Origin: Variovorax sp.
Lineage (GTDB): Bacteria > Pseudomonadota > Gammaproteobacteria > Burkholderiales > Burkholderiaceae_C
Assembly (NCBI GenBank): GCA_004210915.1
Contig: SEGS01000004.1
Location: 40,473 to 104,472, forward strand
Reading direction: 5' to 3'
Length of the DNA stretch: 64,000 nt
The translations under genes were made by a program, and so were the position numbers. Numbering within the stretch: the first letter of the stretch is position 1; each line of letters starts with the position of its first letter. A model generated the notes under the pieces. It had not been told where the DNA came from. It did no database searches and was given only the letters and a program-made list of their open reading frames with translations. Below are positions 1 through 8,675 of this stretch, piece by piece.

Positions 1-745
1 CGAAGCCCGGATAGCCCGACTCCGCGACGGTCGGGATGTTCGGCATGTAGGCCGGCCGCTGCAATCCCGTGGTGGCGAGCGGCACGAGCTTGCCGGCCTC
101 GACGTGCGGCAGCGCCGTGGGCGGTGCAGAGAAGTAGGAGGCGATGCGCTCGCCCAGCAGGTCCTGCAGCGCGGGCGCGCCGCCTTTGTAGGGCACATGC
201 ACCATGTCAATGCCCGCGCGCTGGTTGAAGAGCTCACCCGCCAGGTGCGAGGCCGAACCGGCGCCGGTCGACGCGTAGTCCACGCTTCCCGGCTTCTTCT
301 TTTCGAGGGCCACGAACTCGGCCAGGTTTTTGACACCCAGGGCCTTGTGGGCCACCAGCACGTTCGGGAAGTTGACGCCGCCCGACACCGCAGCCAGGTC
401 CTTGAACGGGTCGTACGGCACTTTCATGATGTGCGGCGCGATGGTCAGCGGCCCGATGGAACCGAACAGCAGCACCGTCCCGTCGGGCGCCGCGTTGGCG
501 ACGAACTGGTGCGCGATGTTGCCGCCCGCGCCGCCCTTGTTGTCGACCACGACCGACTGGCCGATGTTCTCGCCCAGCTTCTTGGCGATCAGCCGCGCGG
601 CCGCGTCGGCGGCGCCGCCCGCTGCAAAGCCGACCACGAGGGTCACCGGCTTCTTCGGTGGAAAGTCTTGCGCATGCAGGCTTCCACCCATCAGCAGCGC
701 CGTGGTGGCGAGCGCGGTGGCGCGCAGCAGTTGTCGTTTGTTCAT
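1..745 (-). CDS. Bug-family tripartite tricarboxylate transporter substrate-binding receptor (3' part missing)
   Basis: Periplasmic solute receptor of the Bug family (tripartite tricarboxylate transporter receptors), which bind carboxylates such as citrate or tricarballylate. The gene runs off the left edge, so the C-terminal part is absent. The start at 745 gives a typical signal peptide (basic MNKRQLLR, a hydrophobic Ala/Leu stretch, then HAQ) followed by the family's KPVTLVVGFAAGG and the GSIGPLTIAPHI and VPYKGGAPALQDLLGER segments. A good ribosome binding site (GGAG) precedes the ATG. It follows tcuB by 23 nt on the same strand, which fits tricarballylate or citrate as ligand. The ligand is inferred from context only. 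No TctA/TctB membrane subunits lie in the visible part. Confidence 0.9.
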   Translation of the reverse strand, partial: MNKRQLLRATALATTALLMGGSLHAQDFPPKKPVTLVVGFAAGGAADAAARLIAKKLGENIGQSVVVDNKGGAGGNIAHQFVANAAPDGTVLLFGSIGPLTIAPHIMKVPYDPFKDLAAVSGGVNFPNVLVAHKALGVKNLAEFVALEKKKPGSVDYASTGAGSASHLAGELFNQRAGIDMVHVPYKGGAPALQDLLGERIASYFSAPPTALPHVEAGKLVPLATTGLQRPAYMPNIPTVAESGYPGF

Positions 746-768
746 CGGGAGGCTCCTTGGTTTGTGAA

Positions 769-1953
769 TCAGTCGTTGCCCAACCCGATCGGGTTGGGCT
801 GGCGCTTCTCCACGGCGTGGCGCAGCAGCGCCGCCGTGCGGAAGATGCCGTGGGCGAACTTGCCGTAGGGCAGGGTGGCGAAAAGGGCCATCACCGCGCC
901 CAGGTGCAGGCACAGCGTCAGCGCGAGCGCGGGTGTGCCACGCGCCAGCCACAAGGCCAGCCCGCTGGCGCTCGTCAGGAACAGGAGCGCGATGAAGCCG
1001 CGGTCCATCGGCTTTTGAGCCGCGTCCCCGTGTTCCGGATGGCGGCGCAGGTTCAGCCGCCACAGCCCTGCCGTGCCCACCATCAGGCTGACGCCGCCGA
1101 CCACGCCCAGCAGCTTGGGCAGGCTGGGCAGTTCGTAAGGCGCGACCCAGCCGAAGACATAGTGGTAGAGCGTCGCCACGCTGGTGGCGGCAAAGCACAA
1201 CATGAAGCCGTAGAAGGTCAGATGGTGGTAGCGGCGGCGGGCCAATGTGTAGGCGTCGTCGTCGTTGTGGCAACCCTCGCCGTGGCCGCCGTCCAGGTAC
1301 TTCAGGCGCAACACGGCGTCGGCAGCCTCGGCCGTGGCCGGCGTCGTCAGCGCCGCGCCGCTGGTGGCGGGCGTCACCTCGCGCCAGAAACGGCGCACAC
1401 CGAGCGCCAGCGCCAGCGTCGCAAAGAGGAACACCGGCGCGAAGAGTCCGACCAGCAGGTTGTGCGGAAAGATGGCATAGAAGCCACCGGTGGGGGACGC
1501 GCGCCACAGCGCCGCAATCCCCTGACCCTGCAGCACCACGGCGAGCACCAGGAACAGCGCCAACCCGCCCGCGAGCGCGAGTGCCAGCGTGAGGCCGTTG
1601 TGCTGGTACAGCGCGCCCAGCGCGGGCGGCCAGGCGTAGTCGGCATAGGTCTGGCCGCGGACCTGCGCCATGGCCTGCGGAACGTTGACCGCGAACTCGT
1701 GCGGCGGCGCGTACTGGCAGGCGTGCAGGCAGGCGCCGCAGTTGTGGCACAGGTTGGCCAGGAAGTGGATGTCGGCCTTGCCGAACTCCAGACGGCGCGT
1801 CATCGCCGGGAACACGGCGCAGAAGCCTTCGCAATAGCGGCAGGCGTTGCAGATCTGCATCTGGCGCGCGACCTCGGTCTCGGGCGCGCTGAGCACGATC
1901 GCGCCGTTGGCCAGCGCGCGGGCGTCGCGGGTGAGGGCTTCAAGCGCTTGCAT
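769..1953 (-). CDS. tcuB: TcuB: iron-sulfur/cytochrome-type membrane electron carrier for tricarballylate dehydrogenase
   Basis: 394-residue membrane protein that in Salmonella re-oxidises the FADH2 of TcuA and passes electrons to the quinone pool. The N-terminus carries two ferredoxin-type CxxCxxCxxxC motifs (Cys35/38/41/45 and Cys69/72/75/79), which should bind two 4Fe-4S clusters. Several hydrophobic segments with histidines follow in the remaining two thirds. Length is close to the family norm. The gene overlaps the end of tcuA by 14 nt, so the two are translationally coupled. Family function is established for TcuB; the actual substrate here (tricarballylate, citrate, aconitate) is inferred. 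Confidence 0.9.
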   Translation of the reverse strand: MQALEALTRDARALANGAIVLSAPETEVARQMQICNACRYCEGFCAVFPAMTRRLEFGKADIHFLANLCHNCGACLHACQYAPPHEFAVNVPQAMAQVRGQTYADYAWPPALGALYQHNGLTLALALAGGLALFLVLAVVLQGQGIAALWRASPTGGFYAIFPHNLLVGLFAPVFLFATLALALGVRRFWREVTPATSGAALTTPATAEAADAVLRLKYLDGGHGEGCHNDDDAYTLARRRYHHLTFYGFMLCFAATSVATLYHYVFGWVAPYELPSLPKLLGVVGGVSLMVGTAGLWRLNLRRHPEHGDAAQKPMDRGFIALLFLTSASGLALWLARGTPALALTLCLHLGAVMALFATLPYGKFAHGIFRTAALLRHAVEKRQPNPIGLGND

Positions 1954-3373
1954 GCTGCTTTCCTTGTGCGGTGGGAATGGATCGGGGGCCGCGGGCCGCG
2001 GCGGCAGCGGCGTTGGTGCCGGCGATGCGCCCGAAGGCCGTGCCGATGGACATGCCGACGCCGGCCGTGTAGCCCTTGCCCAGCACGTTGCCGGCCATCA
2101 TTTCGCCGGCCACGAAGAGGTTGTCGCTGGGGCGGCCTTCGAAGCGCACGGCCGCCGTGTCGTCGGTCAAAAGGCCCAGGTAGGTGAAGGTCACGCCGGG
2201 CTTGAGCGCGTAGCCATAGAACGGCGGCTTCGCGATCGGCCGCGCCCAGTGCGTTTTGGCCGGCTGCACGCCCTCGGTGTGGCAATCGTCCAGCGCGGTG
2301 TGGTCGAAGCTGCCGACGCGGCAGGCCGCGTTGTAGGCGTCCAGTGTCTGCATGAAGGTCTCGACCGGCAAGCCGAGCTGCTGCGCCAGGTCGGGCAGGG
2401 TGTTCGCGCGCACGCCGGGAAACACCGGCGGCATGAAGCGGCCGATGGCCTGGCTGTCGATGATGGAGTAGCCGACTTGCCCCGGCTGCTGCGCGACCAG
2501 CCGGCCCCAGATCGCATAGCGCTTGGGCCAGAAGTCCTCGCCCTCGTCGTAGAAGCGCTCACCCTCGCGGTTGACCACCACGCCCAGCGACACGCAGTCA
2601 ATGCGCGTGCAGATGCCGCCGTCGTACAGCGGTGCGCGCGCGTCGATGGCCACCATGTGCGCCTGGGTCGCGTCGCCGATGCGTTCAGCGCCGTGGTCAT
2701 CGAGCAGGTGGCGCAGCAGCACGCCCTGGTTGAACTTTGTGCCGCGGATCAGGAAATTGTCCGAAGGCCATTCACCGCGCGCGTTCTGGCCCCAAGCTTC
2801 GCGCAGCCACTCGCGGTTGGACTCGAAGCCGCCGGCCGCCAGCACGCAGGCCTTGGCCTCAATGCGCTCGCCGTGGCAATGCGCGGCGACGAAGCGCCCG
2901 TCTTCCATCTCGATGCGGTCCACCGGCGACTCGTAGCGCACTTGCACACCCAGCCGCTCGGCACTGCGGAAATAGGCGTTCACCAGCGCCTTGCCGCCGC
3001 CCATGAAAAAAGCGTTGGTGCGCGCCACGTGCAGCGCGCCCGACAGCGGCGGCTGGAAGTGCACGCCGTGGCTGCGCATCCAGTCGCGGCAGTTCGACGA
3101 GGCGCGGATCACGAGACGCGCCAGGTGCTCGTTGGTCAGGCCGCCGGTCACCTTCAGCAGGTCCTGCCAGTATTCCTCTTCAGGGTAGGCCTCGACCAGC
3201 ACGTCCTGCGGTGCGTCGTGCATGCAGCGCAGGTTGCGGGTGTGGGTGGAGTTGCCGCCGCGCCAGGCGCGCGGTGAAGCTTCGAGCAGCAGCACGCTGG
3301 CGCCGGCTTCGCGCGCCATCAGCGCGGCGCACAGCGCGGCATTGCCGCCGCCGATGACCAGAACATCGATCAC
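1940..3373 (-). CDS. tcuA: TcuA: FAD-dependent tricarballylate dehydrogenase
   Basis: 477-residue flavoprotein of the fumarate-reductase/succinate-dehydrogenase flavoprotein fold that oxidises tricarballylate to cis-aconitate. I start it at the GTG at 3373-3371 because this places the dinucleotide-binding motif [11 protein letters not shown] at residues 4-14 and because AAGGAGA lies at proper distance upstream. The open frame extends further upstream, but that translation is basic low-complexity sequence. The C-terminus has the second FAD motif region ([18 protein letters not shown]) and a Gly/Ala end. It overlaps tcuB by 14 nt. The neighbours (LysR regulator, TcuB, Bug receptor) support the assignment. 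Confidence 0.9.
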   Translation of the reverse strand: MIDVLVIGGGNAALCAALMAREAGASVLLLEASPRAWRGGNSTHTRNLRCMHDAPQDVLVEAYPEEEYWQDLLKVTGGLTNEHLARLVIRASSNCRDWMRSHGVHFQPPLSGALHVARTNAFFMGGGKALVNAYFRSAERLGVQVRYESPVDRIEMEDGRFVAAHCHGERIEAKACVLAAGGFESNREWLREAWGQNARGEWPSDNFLIRGTKFNQGVLLRHLLDDHGAERIGDATQAHMVAIDARAPLYDGGICTRIDCVSLGVVVNREGERFYDEGEDFWPKRYAIWGRLVAQQPGQVGYSIIDSQAIGRFMPPVFPGVRANTLPDLAQQLGLPVETFMQTLDAYNAACRVGSFDHTALDDCHTEGVQPAKTHWARPIAKPPFYGYALKPGVTFTYLGLLTDDTAAVRFEGRPSDNLFVAGEMMAGNVLGKGYTAGVGMSIGTAFGRIAGTNAAAAAARGPRSIPTAQGKQHASA

Positions 3374-3388
3374 GTGGGGTCTCCTTGT

Positions 3389-3424
3389 GGGGTGGCCGCA
3401 CTGTGAACGAGCGCGCGCCACCCC
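3389..3424. promoter_or_regulatory. Inverted repeat between tcuR-like gene and tcuA
   Basis: Arms GGGGTGGC (3389-3396) and GCCACCCC (3417-3424) are perfectly complementary across a 20-nt loop, in the 77-nt gap between the regulator's stop codon and the tcuA start. It could be an operator for the adjacent LysR protein or a weak transcript hairpin. No T-run follows on either strand, so a classical terminator is unlikely. Function is inferred from position only. Confidence 0.35.
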
Positions 3425-3450
3425 GAAAGGCGGCCCCGCGCAACGGGTCT

Positions 3451-4383
3451 TCAGTTTTCGAGAAGGCGGGCGCCGGCCCACCGGCCGGCCTCGACCAGGG
3501 CGCGCACGGTGTCGGCCATCACAACCCGCGTGGCCAGCGCGGCCGGCGAGAGTTCGTCGTCCGAAAGGCTCACGAGCAGGTTGCGGCGGCCCACCTTCGC
3601 GTCGGCGATCTGACTGCGCACCAGGCCGTCGCCGGCCAGCCGGGCGATCGCGGCGCCGGGCTGGATCGTGGCGCCTTCGCCGGCGCGCACCGCGTCCATC
3701 AACAGGGCGAGACCATCGATCTCGGCCACGACCCGGGGCTGGACGCCGGCGCCGGCGCCGGCGAAGGCGGCCTCCAGCGTGCGGCGAAGCCCGTGCCGCG
3801 CGCTGGGGAGGATCAGCGGCACATCGGCCAGCTGCGCCAGGCCGACTTCGACGCCGCGGGGCCACAGGTCAGGCCCGGGTGCGGCAATGGCGAACAGCTT
3901 CTCGTCCAGCAGCGGCAGCACGCTGCTGCGCATCGGCTGGCCGCTCTCGAACAGCACCGCCAGGTCGAGCTGACGCGCCTGCAGCATGCCTGCCAGATGA
4001 CCGGACAGCGACTCGACCAGGTGCAACCGCACGTCCGGATACCGCGCGCGCATCGCCTGCATCAGCGGCACGCCCAGCACCGAGGCCGTGGTCGGCGGCA
4101 GGCCGACGCTGACATGGCCCGACAGCCGCGCCTGCTGCGCCGCGCGCATGGCCTCGTCGGCGTGGCGCAGCGTGAGTTGCGCCTGGTGCAGGAAGGCCAC
4201 GCCGGCGTCGGTGGGCGTGACGCCGGTGGAACTGCGCTGCAGCAGCCGCGTGCTGAGTTCGCCTTCGAGCCGGCTGATCTGCTGGCTCAGTGCCGAGGTC
4301 ACCACGCCCAGTTCGAGCGCGGCGCGGCCCATGCTGCCGAGCTCGCAGACCTTCACGAAGTAGCGCAGCTGGCGCAGTTCCAC
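3451..4383 (-). CDS. tcuR: LysR-type regulator of the tricarballylate cluster (TcuR-like)
   Basis: 310-residue LysR-family regulator. The N-terminal winged helix-turn-helix spans about residues 1-60 (ELRQLRYFVKV, then the recognition-helix region TSALSQQISRLEGELSTRLLQR). The rest is a ligand-binding LysR substrate domain. I chose the GTG at 4383 because it places ELRQLRYF at the very N-terminus, as in the family; an in-frame ATG at 4425 would add 14 unrelated residues inside the preceding gene. Only 4 nt separate it from the stop of the ModA-like gene. It sits on the same strand as tcuAB rather than divergent. The symbol is by context and domain, so the specificity is inferred. Confidence 0.78.
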   Translation of the reverse strand: MELRQLRYFVKVCELGSMGRAALELGVVTSALSQQISRLEGELSTRLLQRSSTGVTPTDAGVAFLHQAQLTLRHADEAMRAAQQARLSGHVSVGLPPTTASVLGVPLMQAMRARYPDVRLHLVESLSGHLAGMLQARQLDLAVLFESGQPMRSSVLPLLDEKLFAIAAPGPDLWPRGVEVGLAQLADVPLILPSARHGLRRTLEAAFAGAGAGVQPRVVAEIDGLALLMDAVRAGEGATIQPGAAIARLAGDGLVRSQIADAKVGRRNLLVSLSDDELSPAALATRVVMADTVRALVEAGRWAGARLLEN

Positions 4384-4387
4384 GCGC

Positions 4388-5200
4388 TCAGTTCCTGGTG
4401 ATCGGTTCCAGCCCGGTCCTGGCAATCGTCGGCGCGGCCGCCGCGGAACCGAGGTAGCGGATCAGTTCGCGCGCCGCCTCGGGCTGCTTGGCACCCGCCG
4501 CAACGCCGGCCGAGAACACCGTCACGCGCTGCACCTCGGCCGGCAGCGGGCCGATGTAGTCGATGCCCTCGATGGGCAGCAGCTCGCTGACCTGCTGCAG
4601 GCCCAGCGCCGCGTCGCCACGCGCGACAACGGTGCCCACGCGCTCCGAGAGGATGCGACGGCTCTTCGGCTTGACCTCTGCCTCGATGCCGAGCTTCTTG
4701 AGCAGCTCGGTCTCGTAGTAGGTGCCGCTGGCACTGGCGGAATACGCGATCGACGGCGCGGCCAGCAGCGTGCGCTTGAGCGCGTCGACGGTGCCGATGT
4801 CGGGCCGCGGCGCTCCCTTCTTCACCGCGAAGCCGATGGCCGAGCGCACCAGGTCGACCTGGCTGCCGGCGACGACCTTGCCGTCCTTCACCAATGCGTC
4901 CAGCGCCGAGCGCGCGAGGATCACGACATCGGCCGGCTCGCCGCGGCCCAGCCGGCTCGGAATGGAATCGCTCGCCGCACCCATGGAGGCACCGTAGGCC
5001 GTCTTGACGCTGTGGCCGGTGCGCTTCTCGAAGTCGGGTCGAAGGTCGTTGTAGGCGGCGGTGAAGCCGCCCGACGTCATCACATGGACCTCGGTGCCAG
5101 TGGGTTTGACGCCCGGCGCGAGGCTGCCGCATCCGGCCAGTGCGAGTGCGGCCGCCAGCAACGCGGTGCGGCGGGTGAGGGCGAATGGACGAGGGGTCAT
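4388..5200 (-). CDS. ModA-like periplasmic substrate-binding lipoprotein (orphan)
   Basis: 270-residue protein with a lipoprotein signal (RRTALLAAALALAGCGS, lipobox Cys) and the fold signature of ModA-like molybdate/anion binding proteins: an early VHVMTSGGFTAAYNDLRPDFEKR segment, a PADVVILARSALDALV segment, and a late AAGAKQPEAARELIRYL segment. The start at 5200 has AAGGAGA upstream. No permease or ATPase is adjacent, so it is an orphan binding protein. It sits between an AhpD-like gene and a LysR regulator, 4 nt from the latter. The ligand cannot be told from the sequence; an organic acid or oxyanion is possible. Confidence 0.75.
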   Translation of the reverse strand: MTPRPFALTRRTALLAAALALAGCGSLAPGVKPTGTEVHVMTSGGFTAAYNDLRPDFEKRTGHSVKTAYGASMGAASDSIPSRLGRGEPADVVILARSALDALVKDGKVVAGSQVDLVRSAIGFAVKKGAPRPDIGTVDALKRTLLAAPSIAYSASASGTYYETELLKKLGIEAEVKPKSRRILSERVGTVVARGDAALGLQQVSELLPIEGIDYIGPLPAEVQRVTVFSAGVAAGAKQPEAARELIRYLGSAAAAPTIARTGLEPITRN

Positions 5201-5230
5201 GCAGGTCTCCTTGCTGGTTCCAGGCGATGT

Positions 5231-5254
5231 TTCAGGTGGACGTTCAGGTGGACG
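5231..5254. repeat. 12-bp tandem duplication
   Basis: TTCAGGTGGACG occurs twice head to tail (5231-5242 and 5243-5254). The second copy contains the stop codon (5244-5246) of the AhpD-like gene on the minus strand and its last codons, while the first copy lies in the leader of the ModA-like gene. It looks like a recent replication-slippage duplication at the gene end. Confidence 0.8.
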
Positions 5255-5834
5255 TTTTCGGTGGGCGCGGCACACGCCCCATCAGGAAGAACTCGGTGTT
5301 CGGCTGCATGCCGCTGAAGCTGGCCATGCGGTTGCTCAGGCCGAAGAACGCCGTGATGGCCGCGATGTCCCAGATGTCCTCGTCGTCGAAGCCGTGGGCG
5401 TGCAGCGGCGGAAAGTCGCGCTCGTCGATCTCGTGCGAACGGTCGCAGACCTTCATTGCGAAGTCGAGCATCGCGCGCTGGCGCGGCGTGATGTCGGCCT
5501 TGCGGTAGTTCACGGCCACCTGGTCGGCCACCAGCGGTTTTTTCTCGTAGATGCGCAATAGCGCGCCGTGCGCCACCACGCAGTAGAGGCACTGGTTGCG
5601 GGCGCTGGTGGTGGTCACGATCATCTCGCGGTCGCCTTTGGTCAGCGAGCCTTCTTCCTTCAGCATCAGTGCGTCGTGGTAAGCGAAGAAGGCGCGCCAC
5701 TCGGCGGGTCGACGTGCAAGGCCGAGGAAGACGTTCGGCACGAAGCCCGCCTTGGCCTGCACCTCGAGGATCGTCGTGCGGATGTCTTCAGGCAGGTCGG
5801 CGAGTTCGGCCAGCGGATAGCGGTCGGGGGTCAT
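5244..5834 (-). CDS. AhpD-like / carboxymuconolactone decarboxylase family peroxidase-related protein
   Basis: 196-residue protein of the AhpD/CMD fold, of the type called peroxidase-related enzyme. The redox signature is at Cys82-x-x-Cys85 with His89 (NQCLYCVVAHG), preceded by the helix LTKGDREMIVTTTSAR typical of the fold. Such proteins act as thiol reductases in peroxide defence, but most members of this subfamily have no tested substrate. It is the first gene of the minus-strand run leading into the tricarballylate cluster, 43 nt before the ModA-like gene. A 12-bp tandem duplication covers its stop codon. Confidence 0.8.
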   Translation of the reverse strand: MTPDRYPLAELADLPEDIRTTILEVQAKAGFVPNVFLGLARRPAEWRAFFAYHDALMLKEEGSLTKGDREMIVTTTSARNQCLYCVVAHGALLRIYEKKPLVADQVAVNYRKADITPRQRAMLDFAMKVCDRSHEIDERDFPPLHAHGFDDEDIWDIAAITAFFGLSNRMASFSGMQPNTEFFLMGRVPRPPKTST

Positions 5835-5875
5835 GCGTGTTGTCTCCTTTTGGTCGGGAGACTAGCGCAAGTCCG

Positions 5876-6682
5876 CTAGCGCAGCATCGGGGGCGCCGCG
5901 CCGCCGGACTCGAGCACCGCCAGGTCGCTCTCGTCCTTGAGGTCCACGCCGGTGAGCCCGCGCCGCTCGGCCTCGCGCATCAGCCAGGCCAGCTTGAAGG
6001 CGGCGAGCGCATAGCTCAGGCCCTCGGGCCGCACGTTGGAGATGCAGTTGCGCTCGGCGTCGTGGCGGCCGGGCCGTGGCGCGTGGGTGATGTAGACGCC
6101 CAGGCTGTCGGGCGAACTCAGGCCCGGCCGCTCGCCGATCAGGATGACCGACAGCGGGGCGCGGTAGATCGCACCCACCTCATCGGCCACCGCCACGCGC
6201 GCCTGTGTGACGACGGTGACCGGCGCGCAGCGCGTGCCTGGCGACAGGTGCGGCCGGAGCGCCGCGAGCAGCGGGACCGCATGGCGCGCCACCGCCAGCG
6301 ACGACAGGCCGTCGCCGATCACGAAGCACACATCGACGGCGGGCGGGCGGCTCGGCGCCGCTGCCGCCCTGCGCAAGCGATCGGCCGAGGCTTCGTCGAG
6401 TTGCCGTCCGAGATCGGGCCGGCGCAGGTAGGTGGTGCGGTTGGGCGCACGGCTGGCCGCGTGCGCGACCTCCCAACTGTCCGCGCACAGCGCGGCCTCG
6501 AGTGCCGCTATGTCGAGCGCGGCGTGGATCGCATCACGCGCCATCGCATGGGCCCAGCCGAAGCGCAGGGTTTCATCGGTCGGCATGCCGGCGCCGGCGC
6601 GGCCGAGCGCGAGCCGCGCAGGGGTGGCCGCGCGCCACGCGTGCCAGAGGCTGGGCTCGACGAAGTCGCCGTTGTCGTTCAT
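5876..6682 (-). CDS. eutC: Ethanolamine ammonia-lyase, small subunit (EutC)
   Basis: 268-residue small subunit of adenosylcobalamin-dependent ethanolamine ammonia-lyase, which converts ethanolamine to acetaldehyde and ammonia. Recognised from the conserved run FVIGDGLSSLAVARHAVPLL, the GVGxI-type segment read here as ADEVGAIYRA, and VILIGERPGLSSPDSLGVYITHAPRPG. Its start codon overlaps the eutB stop by 4 nt (ATGA). The length fits family members without the long N-terminal extension. An 8-bp direct repeat CTAGCGCA lies at and just after its stop. Confidence 0.93.
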   Translation of the reverse strand: MNDNGDFVEPSLWHAWRAATPARLALGRAGAGMPTDETLRFGWAHAMARDAIHAALDIAALEAALCADSWEVAHAASRAPNRTTYLRRPDLGRQLDEASADRLRRAAAAPSRPPAVDVCFVIGDGLSSLAVARHAVPLLAALRPHLSPGTRCAPVTVVTQARVAVADEVGAIYRAPLSVILIGERPGLSSPDSLGVYITHAPRPGRHDAERNCISNVRPEGLSYALAAFKLAWLMREAERRGLTGVDLKDESDLAVLESGGAAPPMLR

Positions 6683-8079
6683 GCGGAAGTACCCAGTGCC
6701 GCCAGCGCACCCATGTCGGCCAGCAGCCGGTTGGCAGAAGGCGGCGCCAGTCGGCCTGCGGCGTCGGTGATCTGCATGCGCTGCAGCCAGGCCTCGAACT
6801 CCGGCGCGCGCTTCAGGCCAAGCGTGTCGCGCAGGAACAGCGCGTCGTGGAACGAGGTGCTCTGGTAGTTGAGCATCACGTCGTCCGCGCCCGGCACGCC
6901 CATGATGAAGTTGACGCCGGCCGTGCCCAGCAGCACCAGCAGGGTGTCCATGTCGTCCTGGTCGGCCTCGGCATGGTTGGTGTAGCAGATGTCGCAGCCG
7001 ATCGGCAGGCCGAGCAGCTTGCCGCAGAAGTGGTCTTCGAGCCCGGCGCGGATGATCTGCTTGCCGTCGTACAGGTACTCGGGGCCGATGAAGCCGACCA
7101 CGGTGTTGATGAGGAAGGGCCGATAGCGCCGCGCGAGCGCATAGGCGCGCGCCTCGCAGGTCTGCTGGTCCACGCCGAAGTTCGCGTTGGCCGACAGCGC
7201 GCTGCCCTGGCCGGTCTCGAAATACATCACGTTGTCGCCGACCGTGCCACGCGCAAGCGACAGCGCGGCGGCGTGCGCTTCGTCGAACAACTCGATCGTG
7301 ACGCCGAACGACAGGTTGGCCTTCTCGGTGCCGGCGATCGACTGGAACACCAGGTCGACCGGCGCGCCGGCTTCAGCCAGCTTCAGCGTGTTCGTCACGT
7401 GGGTGAGCACACAGCTCTGTGTCGGGACCTCGAAACGCCCGATCACCTCGTCGAGCATGTGCAGCAGCTTGCCGAGCACGGGCATGCTGTCGGACGCCGG
7501 GTTCAGGCCGATCACCGCATCGCCGGCGCCCATGAGCAGGCCGTCCAGCGTGGAAGCGGCCACACCGCGCAGATCGTCGGTCGGGTGGTTGGGCTGCAGG
7601 CGCACCGACAGATGGCCCGGCAGCCCGACGGTGTTGCGAAAGCGCGTGACCACGCTGCACTTCTTCGCGACGCTCACCAGGTCCTGGTTGCGCATGAGTT
7701 TCGACACGGCGGCCGCCATCTCGGGCGTGACGCCGGGCGCGAGCGCGGCGAGCGTCGCCACGGTCGCGTGGTCCGACAGGAGCCAGTTGCGGAAGTCACC
7801 CACCGTCAGGTGCGCCACCGGCGCGAACGCTGCGGCATCGTGGCCGTCGACGATCAGGCGCGTGATGCTGTCGCTCTCGTAGGGGATCAGCGCCTCGTTC
7901 AGGAACTGCCGCAGCGGCGTTTCGGCCAGCACGTGGCGCGCCGCCATGCGCTGTTGCGCCGTCCCGGCACCGATGCCGGCCAGGTAGTCGCCCGAGCGCG
8001 CGGGGCTCGCGCAGGCCATCACCTGCCGGAGGTCGTCGAAGACGAAGCGCTGCGAGTCGATCGTGGTGCGGTAGAGCAT
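6679..8079 (-). CDS. eutB: Ethanolamine ammonia-lyase, large subunit (EutB)
   Basis: 466-residue catalytic subunit, a TIM barrel that binds ethanolamine and, with EutC, adenosylcobalamin. Family segments seen include RLQPNHPTDDLRGVAAST, GDAVIGLNPASDS, FNTVVGFIGPEYLYDG-like (read as INTVVGFIGPEYLYDG) and the C-terminal GVNFIMGVPGADDVMLNYQS. I start at ATG 8079, which gives the usual MLYRTTID beginning; the ribosome binding site is weak. The frame is open further upstream, but without family similarity. No EutA reactivase, microcompartment shell or aldehyde dehydrogenase genes accompany it here. Confidence 0.93.
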   Translation of the reverse strand: MLYRTTIDSQRFVFDDLRQVMACASPARSGDYLAGIGAGTAQQRMAARHVLAETPLRQFLNEALIPYESDSITRLIVDGHDAAAFAPVAHLTVGDFRNWLLSDHATVATLAALAPGVTPEMAAAVSKLMRNQDLVSVAKKCSVVTRFRNTVGLPGHLSVRLQPNHPTDDLRGVAASTLDGLLMGAGDAVIGLNPASDSMPVLGKLLHMLDEVIGRFEVPTQSCVLTHVTNTLKLAEAGAPVDLVFQSIAGTEKANLSFGVTIELFDEAHAAALSLARGTVGDNVMYFETGQGSALSANANFGVDQQTCEARAYALARRYRPFLINTVVGFIGPEYLYDGKQIIRAGLEDHFCGKLLGLPIGCDICYTNHAEADQDDMDTLLVLLGTAGVNFIMGVPGADDVMLNYQSTSFHDALFLRDTLGLKRAPEFEAWLQRMQITDAAGRLAPPSANRLLADMGALAALGTSA

Positions 8080-8196
8080 CGGGTGATGGGCAGGATCGGC
8101 CCCATGGTGACAGTGGCGACCGCTGCAAGCAAGCGGCGTACCGCGCGCTCTGCGCTGGCGATAATCGGGGCCATTGCATCCATCGAGGACCCTGTC

Positions 8197-8607
8197 GTGA
8201 AATCTGTTCTTTGCGCCATCGCGCTGTTGCTGGGCGCGTTGCCTGCCGCCCATGCCCAGGCCAAGCCCGTCACAACCGCGAGCGGCCTGGTCTACGAGTC
8301 GCTCAAGGAGGGCACCGGCGCGCCGCCCAAGGCGACCGACGTGGTCCGCGTGCATTACCGCGGCACCTTCCCTGAGACCGGGAAGGAATTCGACAGTTCC
8401 CACAAGCGCGGCGAGCCGACGGAGTTCCCGCTCAACGCGGTGATCCCGTGCTGGACCGAAGGCGTGCAGAAGATGAAGCCGGGCGGCAAGGCGAAGCTGA
8501 GCTGCCCGCCGGCGATCGCCTACGGCCCGCGCGGCGCGGGCGGGGTGATTCCGCCCAACGCCACGCTCAACTTCGAGATCGAACTGATCTCCGTCAGCGG
8601 GCGCTGA
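8197..8607 (+). CDS. FKBP-type peptidyl-prolyl cis-trans isomerase, exported
   Basis: 136-residue protein: a signal peptide ending at AHA-QA, then one FKBP domain (TASGLVYESLKEGTG, VRVHYRGTF, GKEFDSSHKRGEPTEFPLNAVIPCWTEGVQKMKPGGKAKLSCPP in pieces, ending with IPPNATLNFEIELI). It should catalyse proline isomerisation on periplasmic proteins. The start is the GTG at 8197 with GAGGA six bases upstream, which gives a proper signal sequence. It is divergent from eutB across 117 nt. A possible extended -10 element (TGGCGATAAT, ending near 8165) lies about 30 nt before the start. Confidence 0.9.
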   Translation: MKSVLCAIALLLGALPAAHAQAKPVTTASGLVYESLKEGTGAPPKATDVVRVHYRGTFPETGKEFDSSHKRGEPTEFPLNAVIPCWTEGVQKMKPGGKAKLSCPPAIAYGPRGAGGVIPPNATLNFEIELISVSGR

Positions 8608-8675
8608 TCCGCGCGGCAGACCGCGACGCGGCGCTCGGACCTCCCGCCGCGCCGCGCGCCCCAGGCAGCCGACCG

